A stretch of DNA of 64,000 nucleotides from Glandiceps talaboti (lineage: Eukaryota > Hemichordata > Enteropneusta > Spengelidae), in the NCBI RefSeq assembly GCF_964340395.1, contig NC_135549.1, forward strand, positions 15,389,842-15,453,841. The letters run 5' to 3'. Under the pieces are notes generated by a model. The model worked only from the letters and a program-made list of their open reading frames with translations, was not told where the DNA came from and ran no database searches. A program made the translations under genes and the position numbers. Positions 1 to 12,800 of this stretch are shown piece by piece. How positions within the stretch are numbered: position 1 is the stretch's first letter; every line of letters starts with the position of its first letter.

Positions 1-50
1 GTATGTATGTATGTATGTATGTATGTATGTGTATGTGTATGTGTATATGC
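1..50 (+). repeat. TATG tetranucleotide microsatellite
   Basis: GTAT units run from the window edge and decay into GTGTAT variants. The array is cut by the left boundary. Confidence 0.97.
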
Positions 51-3000
51 ATAGATCTCCATAGGACATATAAAATGACGAAAATAGCTGAATCAACTTT
101 CCATCATCAAATGCAGTGACATTTGCAATAGAAATCTTTGACATGCTCATGAACACAAAAAAGTATGCTCAGGTTATAGTGATACAAAATAAAAGATGTT
201 ATATAAAGTGTGTACATTGCATTATCTTTCCGTGTACATTTTATTGATTTTCTTCAAGACCGTAACCTTGCCAACTGATTTACTTGTGCATACCACAATT
301 CTATCCTCAATCGTTATCTCTAATGACAATTTGGCAATTTAAAGATATCTTAAATTGGCGTTAAAGGAATGACATACTAATGAAGGAGGGTCGCCTCAAC
401 GTCATGGTCAGACGGTGTTGTCAGTGTAATGTGATGAAGGTAAAACGTGTAGAATTTGCTTAATTAAACACCTATTTGAAATGTGTACGTGGAAAGCATA
501 ATTTGATTGTACAAAGTATGCACAAAGTTGATGACTTCAACAGTCTTTTGTATGTATTGTCTCAAAAGTGGTAAACTTCAGAACCATTAAATGTTCTACC
601 ATGTTTAAATACCGTTTACTGTTTATGATGTCCATAAATATTTGTTGAGTTTGTCATCAACCCGAAAATGAGCCTAAAAGCGCCTTATATGATATAAAAT
701 AAAGGACCCCTTCTAGCTATTTTGCTGATTGTTCATTTTATGAGCCGTACTGTCTGGTTTAATGTTCATCTTGTTTTTCCTTGGGTTAAGTAGTTGTACA
801 TAAAAAAAACAGAACTTTGAAATGTTATGTTGTACTTTGTGGGTTGTTTTTATAATGGGGAACCACTAATAGCGTCACATTCCAGGAAGATCGGCGGTGA
901 ATGAACGTAAGAGAGGCCTAAATGTCAAACAGTGCATTACACAGCTAAAGATAACTAGGATTAGAGAGAATGTAAATGTTACGTATGCTCCACACTGACC
1001 TGACTGCTCAAGAATTATCATTATTTAGATTTGCAATTTTCCGTTATTACACTAATCAATCACATTCCAAGCGAACAGCGAACTTTAGTTTAGTACACTT
1101 AATATCGAGCTGAAAGGTACGGAAAAATATAATCATTTTTTTTTCTAATTCAATCTGGGGTTCTGGTAGTATCCAATTATGTGTTAGTGGTTTGAAGTTT
1201 GCTCTCCATTAACCGTCATTCGCCTAATTGCTAGGAGACTATAGGTAGGTACAAATGTATGCATTAGCCGAACCCTGACTTGAAAGCCGATTATGATGTC
1301 ACTGCGGCAACGTTGTAAACTTTGTATTCAGAATTTGACGTGGTTCCATGATTCGAAGATGATATAATACTAAGATTGTAATCCACCTAGGGTCGTTAAA
1401 GAGAGTAGATGTATCATCACTCCACACCAAGTCTCTTCATTGCTATATAGCCTCATGTGTGAATTTAAGTTGGTTTGTGTATCTATCTATATTATGCACT
1501 TGAGGAACTGCTCGTTCTGGACAGGTTTTACCACAGGCCTTAAAAGTGCTACTTAAATAAATAAAGCAAAAAGAGAGTGATATCATTTCTTAAACCAAAG
1601 TTGCTAGCTTGCAGATTGTGGGTTTCCACTTTGCTATGTAAAACTTGTAGGTCAAAAATACGGAAAATGGTTCTAATATTGCTAAATGTACGTTTACTAC
1701 GATTTCTATGGTACAATGAATGTTTGTATTAATTTTATTTATTTTCCCACTAGACCCCTGAATTTCAGTCAAACGAAACATCTACTTGAATGAATGCATC
1801 ACTGGACAAAGTGCAGTTTACATTTCTTATACATCATGACCATCCCCTCGTTTTCGTGCAAGGCTTCATGAGAATGTGGATGTCTTTCCTTTAAGCTGTG
1901 TTCATCGGTGGACGACTCGATAAATGTCACATGTAAAATATATCTGCCACATACACATCTGGGATCGGGTCTGATCCTTCAAATACCCGGCAGTAAATCT
2001 AAACTATATCTGTTAATCGTCTAAGATCGGGGATCGGGTTCCTCAAATACTAAGCAGTAAACTATACCTATGGGCCCATGTAGGTTTGTGGGGTTGGATC
2101 TCTCAAATACTCGACAGAAAGTTGTTTCCATGTTCATGTAGGATAAGAGTTTTGTCCTATTAATTCCGAATATTTCAAGAATCACGTAAACTACCTGTAT
2201 CAAGAAAGCGAAGCATTATCCCAACAATCACAGTCAAATTCTATCCATGAGTGCCAATAACATATTCAAGACCAATCTGAAATTCGATATGTACATGCTT
2301 AAAATGACGAAACCGTTGACGCAGAAATGATGCTAATGGTTATAGTTACTAGTTGGAATAACATTAAGACGAGCACGCAAACATGCTCTCGTTATGGAAA
2401 ACATATGTAGGATTCATAAAGATTAATGTATAGCATTTGAGGCTCGCTCTCACCGGAATGTTAAATAGCATTCATCTTTTATAAAGTGTAACACCCAGTA
2501 GGCATACATACCTATGTGTAACTGTTATGTTATGTTACGCTGTGTAATATCCACCCTATGTATATTATCCCCAACCACTCTTAAAATCACTATCTTTAAT
2601 CACACCAAATTGTAACAGTGTGTAAAGCAGGATGCTTTGAAGAAGTTACCTCCGACTAACGCATCTTTTGATGTGTTCTGTTTTAGAGTAAATTGTAGCA
2701 TAAAACGTCAAATGCTAAGCTCTTATGACCAGGATTCAGTGTGTCTCAAACAAGGATTGTGTGTGTCTCAGACAAGAATTGTGTGTGTCTCAAACACCCA
2801 AATGCTAAGCTTTTATGACAAAGAGTGTAACTATTTACCATAGCGGAATTAAAAACATACAGTAATATCCAAAATAAACCGTAACGATGGTTGTTTTTAT
2901 CAAAGTACATTTTATAACGACTAAGAAGACGCTCGAGTCTCCGATGTCACACTCTCTGATGCTGTGGTCGTGTGTACGTTACTCATCTTCATACCATTTC

Positions 3001-3925
3001 ACTTGTTCAATCACCGATAATTTACATGGTACATGTTGTCACCAGTACAGTACAGTGTTGCTATATTACGTACGTAAACTCATTGGGAAGCAATCTCAGA
3101 ATTAAAACGATATAAATAAATGTGTCTACACGTTTCCGTTCTTGTCATCGTCAATCTAAAGTGTATCCTACTGAAAATCACAAGTAACAACTTGTTTTCT
3201 CCACTTGTCAAATCACATACTCATGTCTATTGATTTTAAGGAATAGAGTTTTTACTAGCTTAAAACTAAGGTTTGTTCCAGCTTCTTGATGTTATAACTC
3301 AATCAGATTTCTCGAAGCATTCTGGCAATGGGGAACCATCTTCACATCTGGAAGAGCGTGGATTTGAGCAATCATGTAGACTCATATGGAGAACTCTTCC
3401 AATACTAGGATTAATTTGATATCTTATAAACTTTGACCTTTGAGTGGGCGGATGTCCCACTTCAAAGCTTCTCCTCAAATCCACAAAGGAGGAGCTTAAA
3501 GAGTTTTAACAGTGCAACAGATATTAATTGCAGAATATTTTGGATAATATAGTCGTAGTAAATCAATAACATCGAGGCTCATTTTACCGCCGTTTTCGTA
3601 TTTTCAGAGAAGGAATAACAAAACATAACCGTTTAATTATAGTAATGAAGGCATCTTAAAATGTGATGTTGAAATGATAGCTTTCTAACAGTTGAAATTA
3701 TAATTTCAGCTGGTTACTTCTAATCACAAATTCTTCCAGTATGTGATGGAATTTGGGTCATACACGCAAGATGCCACCGCCGGCCGAGTCAAGGGTTAAG
3801 GTTTACGGTTATCACCTTATGGAACACGTACTGTTTGTTTACAGTCAGGGTTACAGTAGTCAGCATTGACCTACTTTTTGACATATTTTTAGTTAGCCAT
3901 ATAGAGTTAGCAATTAGGCTTGAAA

Positions 3926-4277
3926 AAATGTTTGGTTGCGGTTACCCGACCCCACCTAGTTTTTCAGTTCCGACCCTAAACTTTCTTTCGACATATTTGA
4001 GAAACAAATACAATAAAATCGCGAAAATTGTGAAGTCTCGTGAGAAATAGTGGATGCGGAAACTGGCATCAACTTTAAAAAGACAATATAACACTGTTCT
4101 TCAAATCTGTAATGGCTGTACATCTGATGGGAAGAAACCAATAATACAGAGACCATATGGAAAATAAGGGAAAACATAACTCTCTGAACTGGACACTCAC
4201 ATATGAAACAAATACAATAAAAAAAATAAACCTACCCCCACCTATTCTGAAATTGAGCGTAATCGGAACCACTGTGT
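3926..4277 (+). mobile_element. MITE-like element, copy 1
   Basis: A copy of a roughly 350-bp non-coding element also found at 28895-29352 (same orientation) and 40724-41072 (opposite orientation). Shared blocks include AAAATCGCGAAAATTGTG, GAAATAGTGGATGCGGAAAC and GAGACCATATGGAAAA. The ends are imperfect inverted repeats around TTGTGTGAYTCCRRTTAC. No protein is encoded. Confidence 0.75.
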
Positions 4278-4769
4278 CATAGTTATTTTTATCAGGCCTT
4301 ATGATGAGTATAACTTTTATACAAATCATTTTATTTTTTGGTGTTAACTTAGCATACTATGTGTACGTATCCGCCACGTTCTAATAAAAATTAATGGTGA
4401 TGGATTTTGCAAATCTTTCAAAACTCAACTTTCAAATAATATATTGGTGGTGGTTAAAGTTAAAAGAAACCATATAATAGCAATGGACATTAGAATTTGC
4501 TTGCGTGATCGATCACCGTCTGCTTCGAAAACTCTCAGGCGATTGTGACTTTATCAGTGTATCTAGATCTGTCTTTGAACAGAAACGCATATATAGGTAG
4601 CCGGCCGAAAAAAGGTCATTTTGATAGCGACACCACTTATCAACTGGACTTCAAGTGTCCAATGAACTTAAGAACTACGAGACGAAGACCGCGGTCAGAA
4701 GTCACAATCTTCACTAATTTTTAGGCATTCTCTCAAGCCACAGCATACATTTCTGCTGAAGCAATGAAA

Positions 4770-4845
4770 TATGTACTCTTGGCGGGTACGTTGGATATGG
4801 TGCCGTAAAGAGGACTGTGGATTACGACGTTGCTAAAAATGTTAA
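4770..4845 (+). repeat. Dispersed repeat, diverged copy (GGTGCCGTAAAGAGG)
   Basis: GGCGGGTACGTTGGATATGG and GTGCCGTAAAGAGGACTGTG followed by ATTACGACGTTGC align with the copy at 13945-14016. Confidence 0.5.
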
Positions 4846-4941
4846 ACCTTTCCTCATAAAAAAATGTCTCAAATTTCACTCTATTCACATTTATACTTGT
4901 CTCTAATATAATTTTCTTGTATTTTCTTTTTATTTGAGTAG

Positions 4942-5250
4942 GGAAATTCCGGTCAAGACACCAAACAAGTATCGCTTGGGACCAACGGCGACACGGGCGA
5001 CTCTTTTTTTCCAAAAGGGGAGATAACGAAGGAAGATGCGAAAAGAGCCATCGCGAATCTTGTACACAAGTCACGATTGCACGCCATCTTACAAAGCCCT
5101 TATGATTGGGACATGTACTATACTACACTCATCAGTTCTTTCTTTATCTGTCTGACTGTATGCAGCACTGTCGTGACATGGTGGCACACTGCCAGAGTCT
5201 TACATCCATCATATGCGTACGAGCGTGGACTGGGACGAAAGGCTGAATAG
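4942..5250 (+). CDS. Possible terminal exon of an unrecognised membrane protein gene
   Basis: A 102-codon open segment ends at TAG 5248-5250 and is preceded by a pyrimidine-rich stretch ending in AG at 4940-4941, a plausible splice acceptor. The conceptual product starts with a Gly/Ser/Asp-rich part, then a charged amphipathic segment at about residues 26-50 (GEITKEDAKRAIANLVHKSR). One strong membrane segment follows at about 59-80 (YYTTLISSFFICLTVCSTVV), then a basic aromatic tail ending LGRKAE. There is no methionine before residue 58, so any gene would need upstream plus-strand exons, which I could not identify. I see no polyadenylation signal nearby. It lies antisense inside SLC6 intron 4. 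I do not recognise the family, and it could be a chance open frame. Confidence 0.35.
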   Translation, partial: GNSGQDTKQVSLGTNGDTGDSFFPKGEITKEDAKRAIANLVHKSRLHAILQSPYDWDMYYTTLISSFFICLTVCSTVVTWWHTARVLHPSYAYERGLGRKAE

Positions 5251-6750
5251 GGTGGAAAGGAAATACGATCATAATAGCGCTTAGATCTAAGCAATTAACA
5301 ATGCAGTGATCGATCTCAAGGCGGTCTTCCTCAAACTATACAAAAAAGGAGGTTGTTATCACACTACATGTCCATAAGGGCATACAAGTACACACGACAT
5401 GTATACTTGATTTTTTTTACAGTCATCAAAATTTGTATTTGTTAGCGCACGAAATTTACTCCTTTAAAAAAAATCTAACCAGTGAAGCATAAATTGTTTT
5501 GGGATACGATATGGGTTTTAGGCACAGTTGAAGCCTTTCTGAGTACATACAATTCGTCAAGACACAGAATGAACATATCACACAACTTGTTTTTAAGGCC
5601 AAAGTTGTCAACTTATAACATGAAAATTTAGATTCCATATCAAGGTCGGTACACAAATGATGTATCATTTTACAGACGTGTGGAAAATGTCCATGGTGCT
5701 AGGCAGGGGTTTATCAACTCATGTATTGTTTATTATACTAGGTGTTTCGCTAGTGGAGAAACTTAGCAAAGGCAAGGCATTCAATCAGCAGTTGGACACA
5801 TAGCTTGCAGACTTTCACACGGTTTGTACATCAACGAGATAGCAGGCAAAGCGTGTTGGTTAATTGTTGCCAGGCAACAATGTTCACTGTCATTAAAGTC
5901 CTGTGGCGGTGTACTAAGTATTGTACGTGTGAAAATGCGGCATTGAAAACGGTAAACCAATGCTGTTCGGACTGGACTGATAATAGGTTCCCTCGAGCAG
6001 ATGAATTGATATAGTCATCATGTGCATGGTGTATATGGTTATGGGAGGGTTAGGAAACGGTCACAAACACCTATGTCAGGTTATACCTCTTTCTATCAGA
6101 GCTACAAGTGCAAGGTTTACTTGTCCTGAATAAAAAAAACATAATCATATCTATACATTATGACTCCACTGATAAGATATTAATTCAAGAACCTGGAATT
6201 ACTTGAACGACCTTTATATTGTGACGTCATATATCCAATATCATGTACGCCGGTACGAGGAGTGAATCCATAAGATGTTAGTTTGATTGTGACCAGAACT
6301 TGACCATCAAATATTTCTCCATTTTTTGTTGTCTGATAGTGAAGTGGTTAATATTGCACAATGGAAATGTCTATCCTTAAATCGTTTTCTTTAGTTCAAC
6401 TACATGTATTGCTCCCGGCAATACTCAGTGATGCGGAGATAGCAAAGGAACGGCTTCTACAATAATAGCAAAAGCAGATTGAATTTTCCCTTGAACCACT
6501 CGAGCGCATACCACATGCATCATTACTAACGGTATAGATATCGTATATGAAATTCTGAGTGAAACGTAAACAATGCAGAAATGTGCCAAGCAATTTCAAT
6601 GGCGACGTGTTTTCTTACACATAGCGGTGCTTATTCACGTTGAGTCAATCATAATATTGCTGAGAAATGTACACAAACAATCTATGGCAGAGTACGGTTA
6701 TAGAGATGATATATATACATCTTTCCTCTCTTTGAAAAAAAGGCCAATTT

Positions 6751-6925
6751 GTATGTATGTATGTATGTATGTATGTATGTATGTATGTATGTATGTATGT
6801 ATGTATGTATGTATGTATGTATGTATGTATGTATGTATGTATGTATGTATGTATGTGTGTGTGTCTGTGTGTGTGTATGTATGTATGTATGTATGTATGT
6901 ATGTATGTATGTATGTATGTATGTA

Positions 6926-6956
<31 letters not shown>

Positions 6957-7197
6957 ATGTATGTATGTATGTATGTATGTGTGTGTGTGTATGTATGTAT
7001 GTATGTATGTATGTATGTATGTATGTATGTATGTATGTATGCATGCATGCATGCATGTATGTGTGTATGTATGTATGCATGTGTGTGTGTGTATGTATGT
7101 ATGTATGTATGTATGTATGTATGTATGTATGTATGTACATGTATGTATGTATGTATGTATGTATGTATGTATGTATGTATGTATGTATGTATGTATG
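6751..7197 (+). repeat. Long ATGT/GT compound microsatellite
   Basis: About 450 bp of ATGT units with internal GT-rich and ATGC interruptions. Because four-base units cycle through frames without stops, it yields long Met-Tyr-Val-Cys and Ile-His-Thr-Tyr frames on both strands. These are not genes. The array ends about 31 bases from the SLC6 exon 4 donor. Confidence 0.99.
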
Positions 7198-7229
7198 TTA
7201 TAATTATATGCAAAAACAAAGTAAATTAC

Positions 7230-7368
7230 CTTTCCAGTCCATTTTACTCCTTTCCAGATGCAGAAATAGACAATAATCCAAGCAAGGAGCAGTGTCAACG
7301 ACAACTGCCAACGTAAACTTCCAGCTTCGTGCAGACCATCAGATTCAGTGATCTCTAAGACATAACGT
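7230..7368 (-). CDS. SLC6 transporter coding exon 4 (end of loop 2 and TM4)
   Basis: This 139-bp exon completes the Glu of FWE with one base and encodes residues 197-242: [20 protein letters not shown], then TM4 [20 protein letters not shown] and TGK. The acceptor is TTTACAG just above 7368. The donor is GTAATT at 7224-7229, in phase 0, the usual position for an SLC6 exon ending in TGK. The intron then runs into a 450-bp ATGT array within about 31 bases. No following exon (VVYFTATFPY-like or RGVTLPGA-like) was found to the left. Confidence 0.94.
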
Positions 7369-8469
7369 CTGTAAATGAAACAAATATGGCGTGTAAACAG
7401 AGGAAAAACAAATCCTCAAAGAAAATATTTGAACATTGCATCCCACTAGACTAGACTAGGAAATATCATACTAGAAGTGTTATATGAACGAGTCTCTATC
7501 AAAGACAGAAAACAACGTTTTGTAGTATCCATGGCTATCGTTCACTAATTTCGAGAGAACATTGAATTAGACTCATTGTAATGTTATGTGCAAATAAATG
7601 GTTCGGTTTTTGCCATTTGACAAACTACCAAAAATCGAAGGTAGGAACATATTACATGATGCTTATACATGTACAGTAGACGCAACACTTGCACGTCTTC
7701 GTTCTCTCATCTTTGTGACAAATTTCTAAGACATGTTTGAGTGACGCGCGGTCGGATGCATAGATTGAACTCAGCTCAATGTGGGGGAAAACTTCAAAGG
7801 TAATAAAACGGAGATAACTAACTATAAATGTCTTACAAATGACAGGCAAACCGTAACTATGACACAATCAATCATCAAGTGAAAAAACAAAACAAATAAT
7901 GAACTTTAAATCGGGCTGTGATATTTGCTAGTACCACAGTATAGTTTGTTCAATAAGACGAAGTTAATCGCATTGTGACGGATCTTTAGTTACTCTTTAT
8001 AATTGACCGGTAGGAATTGAATGAATCAGGTGAGAAAGTTTAATCATTGTGAATGCCAAACTCTTGTCACTTGGCAATCACACTCTTGATTTGTCATTTG
8101 TAATACATACACCGCAGTACCGCACTGAAATGTATTTTTTCTCGGGTCAATTACCAAATTTGATCGCTATCAAATTAAATACTCCTATGTTGGTGGTCTA
8201 ACAAACATATATGCCATAGGGAGATGGGATTTAGGAAAACACTTTATGGTTAAGTTTATAAATATTGATACCAATTACACATAGAGATATAAATGCCCAT
8301 ATCCATTTCCAGAAGTGTGCCGTACGGTAATAACTAGTACAGATACTGAGATTAAAGGATTATCAAAGTGATTTCACATGCTGGGATTTCGACTCTCCAA
8401 ATGCTCAAAATTTCCAAAAAGTTGTAAATTTTATTGGAGTCCGGGAAAGTATACTAAGCTTTATTGAAA

Positions 8470-8700
8470 GTTCTCTACTTCCACTTTTTGATTGAGAAAC
8501 AGACATGTTTCGAACAAATCACTTGTCATTATTCAGTGTCTAACTGGATCTGACAGAATGACTCAAATTTTGCTGGAGGTGTTGAGTAAACTGGAGGTGT
8601 GAAAAGGCTTGCTTCAATATATGTAAATTCAGATATGAAAGTACTTGTCATTTATGTACATCTAACTGTCTGCTTTCTGTGATGATGTCACTGTAGATCG
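8470..8700 (-). repeat. Left arm of Penelope-relic inverted repeat
   Basis: This arm pairs with 9630-9873 in inverse orientation. Shared blocks include GAGAAACAGACATGTTTCGA, GGAGGTGTTGAGTAAACTGG and TATGTACATCTAACTGTC. Small indels show some age. Confidence 0.85.
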
Positions 8701-9629
8701 CGGTGCAATGTGTCATATTTTCCTATATTGCCAATACGTGACCGATTGTTGACGTTGGAGTACATCTACATGGCCTCCAACAGTCTGCTTTTATCCATGT
8801 TTTTTCCCGTCGATGATCTTGACTGATTTTAAAGATATAGCTGATTGATCTTCTTATGTTACTCAGTGAAAACGCCCTTATAGGCCTGCTGGTTTCCCCT
8901 ATATAGAAGATACTGCAACCTGATGTAGAGCAAGATATTTGATAGATGACGTCTTTCTTCGTTTTCTTCTTGCCTTTTATCTTTGGCTTTGACCAGAATT
9001 TCTCTTAATGTGTTGCTACTTTTGAAGTATGTCTGAATGCCTTTGCTACGGAGTGTGTTTCTAATTCTTTCACTTGTGCCTTTGATGTGAGGTAACACGG
9101 TGAAACCTCTTTTGGTTGATATTTCTGTTGTTTCTATTGGGTTTGGTGGTGTTCTGGCCTGACCTGGCCCAGGCGCGAAAAACAGTTTCGTTTCAATACA
9201 TGGTTTATGCGTTGCATCTCTTTCTTTTTTGTCATCTTGGTTTATGAAAACTGCTTCTGTTCTGCTCGATTGTACAGGGATCTTGCAACTGACATTTTGG
9301 TGCTGAGTGCATAGTTAATGTTTCACTAAACATAAAGATTAGTGTGTGTGTTTTTTTTATAAACACTATGGTCTTGACTTTGCCGCCGTCTACTTGAGTG
9401 GCTTTGGTTTCTAAGAAGGGAATACTTTCATCGTCCTCTAGCTGTTCAATGATGAATTGTATACAGCGATCTCTGGCCATTGATGCAGTCACGATATTCA
9501 TTTACCTTACGCTTCTAGTTTATAACTGTGTTGGTGTCATCGACATATCGATACCATCATAGTGGGTTCAAATCAGTGTTGATGTTAGCGAGGGCCTCTT
9601 TTTCGAACATCTCCATAGAGATTGGCTAC

Positions 9630-9873
9630 TATGACATTCACCAATCTACAGTGACATTATCACAGAAGGTGGACAGTTAGATGTACATAACTGACAAATA
9701 CTTAAATTCGTTCCTGCATTTATATCCATTGAAGCAAACCTTTACACACCTCCAGTTTACTCAACACCTCCAACAAAATGTGGATCATTCTGGCAGATCC
9801 AGTAGACACTGAAGAAGGATAAGTGATTTGTTCGAAACATGTCTGTTTCTCGATATAAAGTGGCAGAAGAGAA
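9630..9873 (+). repeat. Right arm of Penelope-relic inverted repeat
   Basis: The reverse complement matches 8470-8700 over nearly its full length, with point differences and short indels. It lies directly upstream (in minus sense) of the RT motif region. Confidence 0.85.
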
Positions 9874-11599
9874 CTTGTGTATGACTCGTTAGTGCTTCCA
9901 TGATGAACATACATGGTGTTCTATCAGTTTAATGTTAGTTCCGTCATTTTCCAGTTATTAAACCGATTTTGTGACTGTGTGTGTGTTCATGAATCGTAGT
10001 TAGTTATACACATCGTTACTTTGACTTACATATGACACTGCTTATCATTTGACTTTATTAGAACCCGTTTTCACGGTCTCCAAATAGATAGGCAAGACTA
10101 CATACTACTACGGAAAGCAAGCTATCTGAAAAGTAAGGTAGACACAACAACTAAAAGTATTCTTGTTGAATATGGTACTAGTAGATTATCGATTACACAA
10201 TAAGGTATTCTCCGTCTCGCGGCAGATCTCGCGAGATATGCAAATATGCCTAACAACGGTTGTCAAGGTGATAGCGGTACGGTACCTTGGTCATGTTGAT
10301 ACAATCACCCAATTCAGATTGTGTAAGCAATGACTGAATAGGGTTGAATTTGCTGCAACTTGTTATCAGCAATGCCACCTTACTATGAGTGTAATCACAC
10401 CAACGTCCATTGGCAACATATATGTCAACATGTTACAACACTTTTTAACAATACTTTTAGTTCAAGTCGTAGATACTTTTTGCCGATAGCTTGATTTCCC
10501 TGGTAGTAATTTATGTTAAATTGGTATAGGACGTATAATAGGCAAATGGTTCTCAGCTCACACTTGAAGAATGTGAACACGAGCTTCGTTCTTCGATTTC
10601 TGAATGTTTTGAAAGTTGGGACGAACGGAGCCATTGTACAGATGTACAATCACAAAGATCTCATGTGTAAAGGCAATTTTGTTCATTTTGGATGATTTGG
10701 CCCAATTACCAAAAGTCAGTCCATTAGTGTGAATACTTACAACAACATACAAAGGAGGGGAGTGAATTGGGACAATTTTAGAGGTAATTGACTCGATAAA
10801 GTGACTCCTTTTAGTTTAGGTAAGGGGAAATGTACAGTTTAACAGACAAGACAACGTAATTGGTGAGTTCCGATAAAGTAACCCATTATTCATGCTTTTG
10901 CCCATAGAGAGAGACAGAGAGACATACAGAGATATTTCTACACTTACACGGTAACTTTCCAAAATTTTGTAAGTACGGATTTTTCTTGAATCTTTGAACA
11001 TTTGCAAACGCATTTCCTTTGTAAAACAATGACGTATTCATAGCTTGTACAGTGGGTGGAATGACCACTGTCTCTTGTCTCTGTATCTACAAGATTTTCT
11101 ATTTCTTAGATATCTTGGTTCTCTCCCGTCTCATACTTTAAATGATGTGCTAACTGATCTGCTCTGAACTAAAGTTGACGACCTTGGTAATTGTATGTGC
11201 TAAGCAAATATTAACGAACACTCAAATTTATATATACTGGAAGCCAGTTGACTTGAAATAAAAAGTCTTTTTTTGTGGTTTGCGCATGCGTATCATGATG
11301 AGCTACGATTATGTAGCAGATCGCCGCCAAATCACATACATTGTAACAATATATACTTTTTCCCAGGGGCATGTTAATGGATAAAATGTAAACAACTGTA
11401 CTATGTACTTCAATTTTGTTGTTGGGCTAGACGATAAGATGTAACAATGAGATAAGATATCTTTAGAACCAGACAATGAAATGTAGCAATTTTAGTCAGA
11501 CGAAGGCGATTTTTTTTCAAACTAAACTGGCTTCCATTGGCCAGGAGTACGTTGAGCTGAGTGGATCATATCTTTTTATGACACATAATCTTTACTTAC

Positions 11600-11807
11600 T
11601 CCCAGAATTGCCTTGTTGGGTCTTGCATAACGGAGAAATTAGCCGATGTATTGGTCGTACATAGATCTGTATTCCAGTTATTAGTGCAGGATTCCCATGG
11701 TAACATTTTAGTGAAAGAACTGAACAAATACAGTAAAGCCCAGGCGATGATGATGATGTAATAGATATTTAACCAAAAGGAGATAATAGCCGCAGCATAC
11801 CCAATAC
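11600..11807 (-). CDS. SLC6 transporter coding exon 3 (TM3 and extracellular loop 2)
   Basis: This 208-bp exon encodes residues 127-196, entering in phase 1 and leaving in phase 2. TM3 reads IGYAAAIISFWLNIYYIIII and AWALLYLFSSF. The loop that follows holds the conserved Cys pair (ESC...DLC) that forms the disulfide in SLC6 proteins, plus N-glycosylation sequons NTS and NFS, and ends in the family hallmark FWE. The acceptor is AATTCAAG above 11807 and the donor is GTAAGTAAA at 11591-11599. WNT after LPWESC is near-invariant in GABA/taurine/creatine carriers. Confidence 0.95.
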
Positions 11808-12587
11808 CTTGAATTAGAGATTTAAAACATATATTTATAAAGCAGAGAGGATGATAAAACTGATGATAATCTCTTATCATACACGGCATCCCCCTAATGC
11901 ATGTGATACATGAAACCTTAAATGTCAAATTGCTGTACCTGTCCAAGGACAGTTTGAACTACAACGTCTATGACCTTAGAATCACATATCCATGTACCTA
12001 ACTAATACTTTAAAGGGGCACAAGCTGTGTTTACACATACTTGGGCATAGTTTTTACTGCATATTGAAAAGGTACTCACGTTATTGTACTTACTGAAGTA
12101 CATTTGCACAACCACCACTTGGCAATTGACTCAACTCAACCCTGATTTTAAGATCAAACTCATAAACGATCCGATGACGGAATTTTTCATACGTATCAAA
12201 AAATGATGTTCAGAAAATCCCTTATAAACTCAGCTTGTGCCACTTTAAGTAACAAGAATTCAGTTCTTTACAAGATTTCACTATACACTATTGCTGAACA
12301 TGGACGTACATGGTGCCAAGTGAAATAAAATAAAAAAGAAATGTACAGCAAAGACAACATTACATCCTAAGATCGCACGAACCTTAGGCTCAACCACACA
12401 TACATGACAAAAGCACACACACACACTGATGCATGTGCACATATATGACGTATGCATGATTAGTTCAATCAATGCAAAACATTTTATATCACAAGTCATT
12501 AGTTCATATTTTATGTGAAATGGTGTAAACTTAGGGTTTGCTATACATGAAAGAAACTCACCATAAAGTAATTTTTGGATTCGTGTT

Positions 12588-12800
<213 letters not shown>

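Larger units (their letters stand above)
1..7229. other. Left flank: intron 4 of the SLC6 gene, mostly non-coding
   Basis: If the transporter gene continues left, this whole stretch is intron 4. It holds a tetranucleotide array at 1-50, a MITE copy at 3926-4277, a fragment of a dispersed repeat near 4770-4845, a possible plus-strand exon at 4942-5250 and a long ATGT array at 6751-7197. The remaining short ORFs show no recognisable domain. Confidence 0.6.
8470..9873 (-). mobile_element. Penelope-like retroelement relic with inverted flanks
   Basis: Minus-strand decayed reverse-transcriptase sequence. WYRYVDDT (9533-9556) is the RT active-site motif. It is followed by an open piece at 9232-9501 (IPFLETKATQ, KVKTIVFIKKTHT) and, after a frame change, 8859-9098 (LPHIKGTSERIRNTL, TYFKSSNTLREILVK). 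This order matches the fingers-palm-thumb end of Penelope-like elements. A stop lies directly before the YVDD motif and frames shift, so it is dead. The GIY-YIG endonuclease is not seen. The segment 8470-8700 is an inverted copy of 9630-9873 and contains the element's non-coding end (ATGTTTCGAACAAATCACTT). So a piece of the same end lies in opposite orientation on the 5' side, a structure known for Penelope insertions. Confidence 0.72.
7369..11599 (-). other. SLC6 intron 3
   Basis: A 4.2-kb intron with GT/AG borders matched to the flanking exons. Its only structured content that I can support is the Penelope-like relic at 8470-9873. The rest is AT-rich sequence with no recognised gene. Confidence 0.85.

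Noticed and set aside
6573-7316. Open frames of 150-250 residues rich in Met-Tyr-Val-Cys or Ile-His-Thr on both strands
   Set aside because: They are translations of the ATGT microsatellite. The same happens at 12538-12874, 15816-16188 and 27418-27792.
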